A stretch of 64,000 nucleotides of DNA from Atherinomorus stipes. Lineage: Eukaryota; Chordata; Actinopteri; Atheriniformes; Atherinidae. A program made the translations under genes and the position numbers. Of the stretch, positions 37,277-47,053 are shown one piece after another. The stretch lies in the NCBI GenBank assembly GCA_023101725.1, contig JALJCO010003457.1, positions 62,001 to 126,000 of the forward strand. Reading direction: 5' to 3'. Below the pieces are notes generated by a model. The model was not told the DNA's origin and searched no databases. It saw nothing but the letters and a program-made list of their open reading frames with translations. The first letter of the stretch is position 1. Each line of letters starts with the position of its first letter.

Positions 37277-37287
37277 CCATCTGCTGG
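37277..37287 (-). promoter_or_regulatory. CTCF-like motif
   Basis: Minus strand CCAGCAGATGG matches all 11 leading positions of the CTCF core, but the next bases (TCGG) diverge from GGC. Confidence 0.3.
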
Positions 37288-37932
37288 AAACGGAAAGCAA
37301 AGATGGAAAAAAAAAAAAAAAAAAGTTAACAGCCTGCCCTAAAATAAATGCAGAGAATCCGTAAAGAACCCAATAAAGAAACAAGAGGTTAACATCTAAA
37401 ATCTTTAGATGTTAAGGATTAAGGATTAAGAACATCTTTTTCCTTGAGGATATCAACAAATAGAAAAAGTTCTAAAGCCTTAATAGCACAATCCATGACT
37501 TAAGAATTCATTAGAATTTTTTTCTGTCTTTTTTATGCTTTTAAAGAAATAGTTTCCACGAACAGAAAATGTAAGTGCTTCAGTCAACCTTGGCATGGGA
37601 CCGGTCCAAATTTTCTCCCTGCGCCGTCATGTATGAGACTGCAGCAACCTCTTCTGGTAAAAATGCTCAATAAATAAATCCCAAGAGGAGGAAATTCCAC
37701 TCCCCAAGTTGAGTTTCTCTTATTTTTCTGAAGCGTATGCTACGTTTGAATTATGAATGCAACAAATAACTATAATCTGTATCAGTAATATTGTGTTTTA
37801 TGTAAGTTTTTAGTTACCCCTAACAATGCAACATGGAAACAACATGTAATGTTTGCAAACATTTAACTGATTCTTGCTGGAAATAGAAAATAAAACTTCT
37901 ACCTGGAGCTGGGGAGTTCAGTTTGATGTTGT

Positions 37933-37946
37933 CCACTGGAGGGCGC
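37933..37946 (+). promoter_or_regulatory. strong CTCF-like motif
   Basis: CCACTGGAGGGCGC fits the CTCF core at all positions but the sixth (G for A). It lies in what looks like unique sequence. Binding is not shown. Confidence 0.45.
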
Positions 37947-38903
37947 CACTGCACTGCAAACAATTTCACCTACATGCGTGTTTCTCCTTTAAAATGCAAA
38001 AGGCATCAGCAAGCTCTTACTGAATTGTGAAGAATCCTGTAAAAGCTGATTTCTAAAGCTCTGTTCAGTTAAAAAGCTTAGTGTGAGGTGCTATGACTTC
38101 TGTCACATGAAAAGCAGCCACGTATTTACTCCTGGAATCATCCAGCTGCAATCACAATTCATAAAGCTTCTGAGACTAACAGTGCCTTCATCCACAGAAC
38201 AGGTTCAGCATTAGGCTTTAATTTCTTTCTCATCAAAGCTGCAGTGAATTCATTATTTCTGTGTTTACTTAAATGATTCCAAATATCCACTGATGTGTGA
38301 TTGTGTCTGAACTGTAGAATACATGAAAAATCTCTGCCAGGAGAGCTTTCAACCCAAAGGACCTAGGATATATTGTGCATGTTAATGCCCCAGAAGACGA
38401 CGATTACAGCCTTCTGTTGTGCAAATTGATAATTCTGTCTAAACACTAAACCTTGTATAAACTAGGATGGATCAACCCAGTAACCTCCCTGTCATCTGAA
38501 TCTTGGTTGGAGCACAACAACTATATGGAGACAGCCGACTAGTCTGCTGATCATGTCCCTGACATTTCCATTACTGGTTTTTTAATTCTGTGTCAAGATG
38601 CATCGTTCATTTCCATTCTTTCTCTGCCATAATGGATACAGTCAAGTTCATGTCTCCACTAAAAAGCTGCTTTCAAATATTTCTCTGGAAAGTTTAAGAG
38701 CTCTTGGTACCTACCAGATAAATACGCTTTTCTGGTCATGGTGACCTGGCTAGCATACAGAAAAGAGTTTTGTTCTTTTTTTTCTAAATAATGGATGATG
38801 ACACTCAAAGCGTGGAATGACAGACAGAGCCCCCAAATCATCTGTAAATGATTTACATGTCAGGTTATGTTAACTAAACAGTAGTTTGAGAATCATCACT
38901 TAA

Positions 38904-39769
38904 AGGAATAGTTCACCCTCAGAATGATTTAACTTTATTTTCCACTTACCCTGATGGTGAGCAAGACTCTGGACCACTTTTTTAATATGTCAAATGCAGC
39001 CGGAGATCAGGACGACTTCTCGTTTCCCCCAAATGGAGTTCGCCAGGGTCCGAGCCAAAAAGGTCCATAAAATTCCACAAAAAATTGTCAATATTCCTCC
39101 ATACTGCTCGTCCCATGTAGTCCAAGTGCCCTGAGTGGGTAGCATCCAGAATTTACTAGAAACTATGCCATTTAGTATATTTTTAGAGTCTAAACAACAC
39201 TACATCGCATGCCTAGCGAGCACGCCGATGCACGTTCACGAAACTACGGAAGCCACGGCAGATGAGATCGCGCGTTCTCTTTTTCTTTCTTTCTTTCTTT
39301 TCGATTAATATCCAACCCCTCCTGTGTTTGTGCCGGTTTGTCTAGAGCTCTCGCGCTTTCTGCACCAAATTTCTTCTTCTACGCTTGCATTATCGGCAGA
39401 GTAGGCTCTGAACGCCGAGGCTTCCGTAGTTTCGTGACCGCGCATGTGCGAGCATCATTAAAGTAAACAATACTCCTTTTTAGGCTCTAATAATATAGTA
39501 AATGACGTCGTTTCAAGTAAATTCTGGACGCTTCCCACTCAGGACACTTGGATTACATGGGACGAGCTGTATGGAGAAATATTGACAATTTTTTGTGGAA
39601 TTTTATGGACCTTTTTGGCTCTGACCCTGGCAAACTCTATTGGGGGGAAACGAGAGGTCGTCCTGATCTCTAGCTGCATTTGACATATTAAAAAAGTGGT
39701 CCAGAGTCTTGCTCACCATCAGGGTAAGTGGAAAATAAAGTTAAATCATTCTGAGGGTGAACTATTCCT
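38904..39769. mobile_element. 866-bp TTAA-flanked foldback element with ~350-bp arms
   Basis: TTAA (38900-38903), then AGGAATAGTTCACCCTCAGA; the right end is the exact inverted match followed by TTAA (39770-39773). The inverted arms run about 38904-39260 and 39419-39769 with only scattered mismatches and end at 'acgaaactacggaagcc'. A loop of about 160 bases holds CTTT repeats and CpG-rich sequence. The AGGRATAGTTCACCC end is widely shared by TTAA-target repeats in fish. No transposase. Confidence 0.85.
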
Positions 39770-39773
39770 TTAA

Positions 39774-40230
39774 AGGTGCAGTATGTAAAATGTTAGCACC
39801 AGAACACAACATGTAGGTATAAATTAAGGCATCATCCATGATCCACAACACAAAAAACAGCTAGCCAAACATTTTTTCACTAAAGGATTTCCGTAATCTT
39901 TAGATCTTTGTTTAGTCTTTAGTTTTATATCTTTCAGAACATAAAAACCATGACTGTAAGTAACCTGTTCTGATGGAGGCAACAGAAAGCCCTTCCCCAA
40001 ACCTGCAGTTGTATGTAAGTCTCAAAACATGCATGAGCTCTCACTTAAAATGTTTTTAGTCTTTTAGTCTAAAATGTGAAAATTAAGAAATAATAGTGTT
40101 TTACCCACTACGATGTTTTGCCTGAACATATGCACCAGTCTAACTCAAAGACAGCTGTGGACAAAAGATGGACAAAACTTCTGCTCATGTGACCCTGAGG
40201 AACTGGAATGAAGCTCTTTGGGTGGTTGCC
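39774..40230 (+). mobile_element. probable 5' part of another TTAA element, abutting the foldback
   Basis: Directly after the shared TTAA (39770-39773) comes AGGTGCAGTATGTAAAATG, which resembles the end of another abundant fish TTAA MITE family. I could not find the matching inverted right end, so the element is truncated or worn and its right boundary is a guess. Confidence 0.4.
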
Positions 40231-41204
40231 ATCTTAAAGCCCATTTATGTTCGACACACAAGACGAATTTGCAGATGGACAGTTTCGTCCATCTTCTGTG
40301 ACAGTTATGTGCATAATTTGGTGCGTTTTTGAAGGGCTTTTTGGTCCGTCACTCGATGCAGAAGATGGAGAATTACCACCTGAAACCGCGGGGCCAGTGT
40401 TGAGCTGTAAAGCCGACATGTGACCAGTGCAGGGAAAGGGAAAAACAGAGAAGAAGAGGGAAAACAGTCGGGAAAAAACAGGGGAAGAAGAAAGAGGAGC
40501 CAACAGTGGTAGCTTTGGAAGATTTTAGTTTTACTGTAGAAGTAAGGATGCATGAGTGTGTCAGACATGTTGTGTGTTTGTTAACAACTTTACAGCATTT
40601 AATCATTGCCACTGACTAGAGTTTGAAACTGACGTCGGGTCGTGGAAGTAAACGCTGAACTCAGCACTGCCAACTAGTGGATGGACTGGCTCAACAAGCA
40701 TGGTGACTTAAAGTGCCCCTGGGATGAAATTTGGGTTTTTCGAAGCTGTGATCATATATTTTAGTTTCCCAAGCCTGCCTTTGTTCCCGAAGGGATTAAA
40801 TTATAGATTTGCATTTCCTTTTTCCCTGGGTGTGTCTGCCTACATGGCGAAGTTAGCATTCACAAATGGGCTGATTGGCAGTTCGGCATATTTACTCCTA
40901 GTGCAGCATGTGACGCCATTGACTTCCGGCCAGTTACCTCCCTCCCCCGAACTACACTCTCCAAGTCCCTCCCTCTGAGACCTATGACAACAAACCAACA
41001 GCATGGCGTCCAGTTTGCATCAGAACTGCTCTGTTCCTAGTGTACGAAGGACAACAGCAATCTTTTTGTCCTCCCCACTGAAAAGCTTGTGAATGATTTC
41101 ATTTCTGCAGGAATGTGCCCGACCGAACTAACAGAAAATCTCCCTGCAGCTCCGTGTCCTCCTCAGGAGGTTATAACGGCTTCCAGCCACCACAAAGAAA
41201 CAAA
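40231..41204. other. CpG-richer, repeat-like sequence, unresolved
   Basis: Two segments look like further mobile DNA: one starting near 40233 ('aaagcccatttatgttcg') and one starting after TTAA at 40708-40711 with AGTGCCCCTGGGATGAAAT. Neither has a recognisable second end. Overlapping short frames do not look like protein. Confidence 0.35.
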
Positions 41205-41725
41205 AGGCAAGGCAAGGCAAGTTTATTTGTATAGCACATTTCATGTACAGAACAATTCAAAGTGCTTTACATAAAACATTATGAGCAAAAGGGAGAGAAA
41301 AAACAATTAGAAGCATGATTCAAAATTAAAAGCATTTAGGATTAAAAAGAGAGAATATAGAGACGTGCGGATTTTAACTTTTGAATAGAATCTACGTAAA
41401 TGCAGCTGAGAACAGGTGGGTCTTCAACCTGGATTTAAATAAACTAAGTGTTTCAGCTGATCTGAGACTTTCTGGGAGCTTCTTCCAGACATTTGGAGCA
41501 TAGAAGCTGAACGCAGCTTCTCCATGTCTGGTTCTGACTCTGGGAACTGATAAAAGACCGGATCCAGATGACCTGAGGGGTCTAGTAGGTTCATAGTGGG
41601 TCAAGAGGTCACTGATGTATTTTGGGGCTAAACCATTCAGAGCTTTATAGACCAGCAGCAGAACTTTAAAGTCTATTCTCTGATGGACCGGCAGCCAGTG
41701 TAAAGACCTCAGACAAGGTTTCTAA
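41205..41725 (-). mobile_element. LINE 3' end (L2-like) with C-terminal ORF2 remnant
   Basis: Minus strand. Its 3' end at the left carries short GGCAA repeats ('ggcaaggcaaggcaag') next to 'tttatttgtatagcacattt', the usual tail of a fish L2-type LINE. Coding remnant at 41392-41604 includes 'SGSGLLSVPRVRTRHGEAAF', 'YAPNVWKKLPESLRSAETL' and 'FKSRLKTHLF'. Only the last part of ORF2 and 3' UTR remain. Confidence 0.75.
41392..41604 (-). pseudogene. C-terminal piece of a LINE ORF2
   Basis: A 70-codon open piece ends in 'LFKSRLKTHLFSAAFT', the same C-terminal signature as the LINE fragment at 21716 ('FKSLLKTHLFALAF'). The upstream reverse transcriptase is missing, so it cannot act. Confidence 0.75.
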
Positions 41726-43357
41726 TAAAGGTTTCTCATCATGTTCGTGTCTTTTATCTCTGAGGGAAACTGATGTTTGTGATGATTCCAGTTTATAATT
41801 CTTCCCGTTGTACGCGAGTGTTTGGCTGCGCACATAGACTCGGTAGCAATCAGGCCTTCATCATCATCATCATCATCATCATCACTCAGCCAGCCCCTAG
41901 CGGATGAGGGCTGGACTGCAATTATTCCTAGTTCAGCATGGGCCTCACTTTTCTCCAGCTGCTTGGTCTTACTGCACCTCTCCATTCCTCGGCGTTCATC
42001 TTTTATTACTGTCTCACTCTTTCATCTCATTCCCATAATAATAGCACAGCACTGACTGACACTATTTTAATGGCATTGTTACCAGAGCAATGCCTCGGTG
42101 GGTTTCCTTTATAAGATATTCAAATTTCTATACTTTTTTTTTTTTTTTAGCTGCAACGTTATCATGCAGTTTAATCCAATGACCTCCAAGAATGTTTCCA
42201 AACCTGCTGCTTTCTCCAGACCCCCTATAATACTAGCCTAGGAAGAGAAGCATGGCCTTTATTGATACTGATATACAAAAAGATGATGCATGCGGTTAGA
42301 TATCTTTTGAAACCAAAGTGAATCATGTCAGATCTAATCTATTTCTGATTCACTTCTCTTAAAGAGGTCCTCTCCTGAGTCTATTGTGATGAGAGGGACT
42401 GTGCCTTGTTTGCTTCCCCTTTCTCTGCCAAACTGTATTTACTAAAGGTCTCGTTCAGTCATTCGAGAGTCACCAGGAGACTTGATGAGGAAAGGGGAAG
42501 CTTAATCTGCATACATTAGAATTTCAAATGCAGTCAGATGCTCACAACAGCAGCCATACATAAAGATTAGTTTTAAAAAGTGTCAGAACTTCTTAGACAA
42601 GCTCAAGGGAGGAGACGGGCACAGATCAGTGGGCTAAAGACAGATGGGCCACCAGGATGCATAAAAATTATGCATATGATAATTGGTTCAGTTGACCAAA
42701 ATGTGCCCTTGAGGAGGAATAAAGTGTTTTTGGGGCTCTGAAGATTTGAGTTGAAGTGCTGGATAATAGTCAGCTCAGTGGGTTTGTCTAATTAACTGAC
42801 AGGGAGACCGAAGAGGCCACCATGTCTTTCTGACAACCACCAGAATTTAATCTTTTTACTACAGTGATTGGATTGTTCTTATCTTTGAGCAATCCAATAA
42901 TTTATTTGGACTTTATACAGTCAAAAACAAAGCAATCAGTCTTGGAGAAAGTGAAAGTAACCTGACATGAAAAAGCCTGAGTGTCAACAGTTTCAGTTTT
43001 ACGGCTCCTCTTCAAGCAATGTTTAAAGATGTTCAACAAGTATGATGTTTTCTTTGGTTACTGTCGTGGTTTTGGATTGTTTGCCCTTCTTATTTGGGAA
43101 AAATGTGCTGGCTGTTGGGGATGTTATGAATATTGCCAAATATTTTGTTTGCCCATTAAGTGGCTAAAATTGAAACCAAAAGAAATTAATCAGATAATTA
43201 CAGCAGTTCCAAAAGAGACTAAAGATAAACCAGTTAAATATATATTTTTATTTTAAAGAAAATGATTTCCCATTACATAAATATAACTGACAAAGGTAAG
43301 TTTTCGGTGTATATTTGGTCCTGATTGTGCAGCAATGACTGCAGCTAAACATTTCTG
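41726..43357. other. intergenic, nothing recognised
   Basis: Contains an ATC trinucleotide repeat (41858-41884) and a T-run near 42130-42149. No exon seen. Confidence 0.45.
41858..41884 (+). repeat. (TCA)9 trinucleotide repeat
   Basis: Nine perfect units. It lies in short open frames on both strands (poly-Ser or poly-Asp), which are not gene-like. Confidence 0.9.
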
Positions 43358-43361
43358 TTAA

Positions 43362-43982
43362 AGGGATATTGTGTAAGTTCTCCTGTTATTTATTCACAAA
43401 AACTGATTATTTGGTTCAAAAGTGTTTTTTCATTAATCAGTAATCACTCCTATCAACAAACTGAAGTGCTCCTCTAAGTTCTAAATTCACCGTTCGTATC
43501 ATTCATTTATACATCGAGCGGGGCGGCTCGGTGGGGGCTGCCATGTTGTATCGCCATGTTTTTACGTTCAGGAGAAGCGTGACAGTAGGAAACCACAGAA
43601 ACTCACCGGACACACCGGAGTTTTCAGCTCAGTTCTAGGTAATGCCTTTGAAAAGTCACCACGCTGCAGTGGGGAGAAACCAGCGTCTCGCTGATGCTGC
43701 GTTCATGTGCAGTCGGGCAGACGGCCGTTGGTCAAAAACCAGAAGTCATTTAAATCAATGAAGCCGAGCGAAAGACGGTAAAACATGGGTCAGGGAAAAC
43801 AATATGACATCGCTATGACAACAAATCAGATGTGGACTGATGTCACTGTAACTGACGGACCACTTCTTCACATAGAGGCCGGTGATAACTTTACATGCAG
43901 CGGATGTCGTCCGTCTGCCCGGTTTCACGCAAACGCATCATGAAAAGTATGAGGGAGCTGCTTGCGGTTACACAATGTCCCT
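43362..43982. mobile_element. 621-bp TTAA-flanked element with AGGGAYATTGTGTAA ends
   Basis: TTAA (43358-43361), then AGGGATATTGTGTAA; the right end, inverted, is AGGGACATTGTGTAA, followed by TTAA (43983-43986). A second, inner pair of imperfect inverted sequences sharing CGGGCAGACGG (about 43710-43725 and 43913-43925) suggests another element nested inside. No open frame of note. Confidence 0.8.
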
Positions 43983-44064
43983 TTAACTGGCTCTGCAGCT
44001 TGAAGAAACTTAAGTCCATTAATAATTTGCACATGATATTTTAGAAGTTCATGTCTTTGATTCT

Positions 44065-44225
44065 AGTTGTGGTAAGGTACACAACAGAGGGCCCAGGCGG
44101 AATTAGATCCCACAGACTCCCAGGTGAGTCATGCACGCCTACCAGTCAGCCACAGGGATATCCCAGTGGCCAAGAAGCCAGGGCACTTGAGCAATCGGAG
44201 GCATAGTGACAGGACTCCACACCGT
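44065..44225 (-). mobile_element. tRNA-derived SINE (family S), minus-strand copy 1
   Basis: Read on the minus strand it gives 'gtgtggagtcctgtcactatg', then 'ctgtggctgactggtaggcg' (box A-like) and 'gtgggatctaattccgcctgggccc' (box B-like), the same order as the SINE at 11967. Confidence 0.7.
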
Positions 44226-44329
44226 CACATCTCTCCCCCTGTTTCCACAAGCACGCCCTCGTGCTTTATGCAGGCAAACAGTCCAAGCAATCCATGGACT
44301 GGTAAACATGGATTCAAAATTGGTGGCAA

Positions 44330-44435
44330 AGGAATATCCCTTTGGCTGACTGATAAGTGCGCATGACTCTCCCACAGGAGTCTGTGGGATCAAATCCTGA
44401 CTGGGCCCTCATTGGGCACCTTGCCATGTAGTGTT
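44330..44435 (+). mobile_element. SINE family S, plus-strand copy, tRNA-like part only
   Basis: 'ccctttggctgactgataag' (box A-like) then 'ggatcaaatcctgactgggccc' (box B-like). It is in opposite orientation to the neighbouring copy, so 44065-44160 and 44335-44430 can pair as an inverted repeat. Confidence 0.65.
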
Positions 44436-44552
44436 TGGAGAACTCTTGCTTCTTATGAAATTAATCATGTTTCCCTGCCATTAAATATCTCTCATGCTAC
44501 TGTATCTTTTACTCTGTTTTATTTCTTAGGCTGTTTTTTGAATAGTATATGT

Positions 44553-44706
44553 GGTAAAGTATGCAAAGAGGGCCAGGGCAGGATTCAATCCAGACTTTCG
44601 AGTGAGAGTCATGCACACTTACCAGTCAGCCAAAGGGATATCAGCAGCCAAGGTGCTTGATCAGTCAGAAGCATAGTGACAGGACCACACACTGTCACAT
44701 ATAGTC
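44553..44706 (-). mobile_element. SINE family S, minus-strand copy 2
   Basis: Same unit as at 44065-44225, beginning on the minus strand with 'tgacagtgtgtggtcctgtcac' and including 'cctttggctgactggtaagtg'. Four copies in the window define the family. Confidence 0.7.
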
Positions 44707-44756
44707 TGTTTTTATGTAACTGAATATATTGTTGATTAATTCCGAGTATTGGTCTT

Positions 44757-45249
44757 AGAGTCTGGAGTTCCCCCCTGGAAATAAACGCAAGACTTGTGCA
44801 AATTAAATCCATCTCAATCCGCACCTTTGGGCCTCTACTCTCGTGCAGTGGTGAGTTTGTTTGCAACTCCCTCTCCCCCTGTCTATAATTTGCTTTTTCC
44901 CTTTGTTTTGGTGTGTTAGGGACGTTTCTGGGTGGAGATTTCTGTATATATTTGTCAGCCAATGACAGACCTAAGGGCATGATGCTGTCTGGGGATAAGC
45001 TCATGATTGGGGGATGGGGGGACGGCAGATGCAGCGAAGAAAAGCGGTGAAAAGAGCTTTAGATAGAGCATGTATGAAAACAAGGGTTAATATTAGTTTG
45101 GCTTTCACCCACTTCCAAGTTTTAAAGGAGAGGCTTGAAGCTGAATAGGCTAATAGTGATGCAGCCAGTAGCCCGAGGGAGGGGCTCTCAGTTTGAATAG
45201 TGTTGTTTACAAACAGAAACAGGAAGGAACTTCAGACTCTACCGGTAAA
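44757..45249 (-). mobile_element. TTAA MITE, family A (copy 3, worn ends)
   Basis: On the minus strand it contains 'tagagtctgaagttcc', 'tgtttgtaaacaac', 'cattggctgac', 'cagaaacgtccctaacacacc', 'cccaaaggtgcgga' and 'gtcttgcgtttatttcc', the same order as in the copy at 12819-13337. End sequences and TTAA sites are mutated. Confidence 0.7.
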
Positions 45250-46579
45250 GTCCTTTGAATTACTTTGCTGTTGAAGTTTGTAAACACTTTACATTATGGT
45301 ACAGGGTAAAGATATTCTGTCTAATTTTACAGTGATAATGAGTCAATATCGTTCTGAGTGGTTTAATAAAAAAAAAAAGGTGGTGGTGGGGGGGATGTAT
45401 AGGTTTCTCAGTTTCCAACATTTATCTGAATCTTTTACCATAAGTTGTATTGCTTTATTTGTTACTTCAGATTCTTTTAGGGTACGTGTGGAAAGCTAAT
45501 TGTGTTTTAAGTCATATTTGTGCAGAAATCTATTAAAGAATATATTTATAGAACATTTACAGTTTGCACCAATGCTTTTTGTAGGCTAATGGTAAGAGCA
45601 CATGGCATGTGGACATAAATATGACAGATCTAAAAATGTTTTCATATCTTCTGTCCTTCTATGTGAATTGCTTTTGATTCGATTCGATGAAATCAAATCA
45701 AATTCATAGTGGAAGACATGGTCTTGTGGCAGTGTTCAGTTCTGTGGCGTCATGCAGGGCAGACACGGGTGTCCTTTATGAGGCCATACAATCAGAAAGT
45801 TTGTCTCCACCATCTCCCCATTGTTGCCATGATTGGAAATGTGCAAACACTTGATTAGCTGGCTATGAATTCATGACTATTCCAGAGCTCAGGTTATTAG
45901 TGTTGCTTTGACGTGTAAAACCTGTGTTCACTCTCAGCATGGGGCTTGAAAACAGGATCAAAAGTGTTTCATAAATATACCCTAAACTAAGCTTCTTGCT
46001 GTGTTGATGTACAAAAAAGAGAATTTCAGCTGGAGTTTCAGGTTCATGTATCATCGTGGTTTGTTGATCACATCATATTATTTGATAAACATCGGAGCAC
46101 CACTGATATATGAAATTAGTTCAAGTTTTCCCCTTGCTGGTCACCTTCCTCACTCACCTGGTTACCCAGCTCACATCAGCACTCATATTTCATTCTAAAT
46201 ATTGAAGGATGATTGATTTACAAGTCAATTTGATATGCTACTGCAGTGGTTAAAAAAAAAAAAAATCATGCATTTTTGCAAGGAGTGCAGGTTGACTTGC
46301 GGATAGTCCAGACCTTTTTAACAACTGAAAATATTTCATCATGAAATGCAAAGCAGGGGCTTGAATCTAATATCAGACATGAATGAACAACATTCCTCTC
46401 CTGAAGGTCCAGCAGCTGCTCTCCTCAGAGCCCAGAAGTCTACGAATGGTTTGGAAATGAAAAATGGACATTACACGGTGGTAAACGTGACCCCCTGCCA
46501 AGTGATTTTAACATATGCTGCTGAAATTAAGTTCAAGATGAGCTAACAGTTTTCATGAAAAAGTAAAAGGACACTTTTA
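45250..46579. other. intergenic, nothing recognised
   Basis: AT-rich; A-runs near 45369 and 46251-46265. No exon or repeat ends seen. Confidence 0.45.
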
Positions 46580-47053
46580 TAGCCTGGCACACCAGCCTGA
46601 CTGACGCCATGTATGAGATACACGCAAGTCAATCCGGGCTCCCTCTGCTGGAGATTGATTTCCAATGCGAGACGAGAGGCGGGACTGACAGGAGGAAAAT
46701 GAACCGGAGAGAACCAATCAGAGAAACACGGAAGGGACGCAAACATCTTTTTGTAAGAGGAAAACATGGAGGAAAGCCATCAGAGCAGAAAATTGTTGCG
46801 GGTTTAAGGACATTTGCAGCTCATTAAGACATCACAAAGGCATCGTTACATAGTCGCTCCTCAGACTGTTTATGGTTAGAGAAATGAGCCGCTGAAAAAG
46901 ACGTGTCGTAAAGTCCCGCCTCTTGCGCTGTGATTGGTCCGGTCAATTTTTTGCCGGAGTGGAAATCATTTTTCAATGGAGGGAACCCAGACTGACTTGC
47001 TGTGCACTATCTCATACATGGCATTAGTCAGGCTGGTGTGCAGTACCAGGCTA
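46580..47053. mobile_element. inverted-repeat element with TAGCCTGG ends
   Basis: The left end TAGCCTGGCACACCAGCC and the right end, inverted, TAGCCTGGTACTGCACACCAGCC share about 70 bases of end sequence, including 'cagcctgact' and 'gccatgtatgagata'. The outer few bases are palindromic; a clear target duplication is not seen. Interior is CpG-richer with no transposase. A CTCF-like core lies in the left arm. Confidence 0.75.
46638..46651 (-). promoter_or_regulatory. CTCF-like motif in the TAGCCTGG element
   Basis: Minus strand CCAGCAGAGGGAGC matches the CTCF core except for A in the last GGC. The corresponding place in the other arm does not keep it. Confidence 0.35.

Larger units (their letters stand above)
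36467..38899. other. intergenic with two CTCF-like motifs
   Basis: No exon recognised; the 179-codon minus-strand open frame at 36526-37065 shows no protein-like pattern. CTCF-like matches at 37277-37287 and 37933-37946. Confidence 0.4.
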
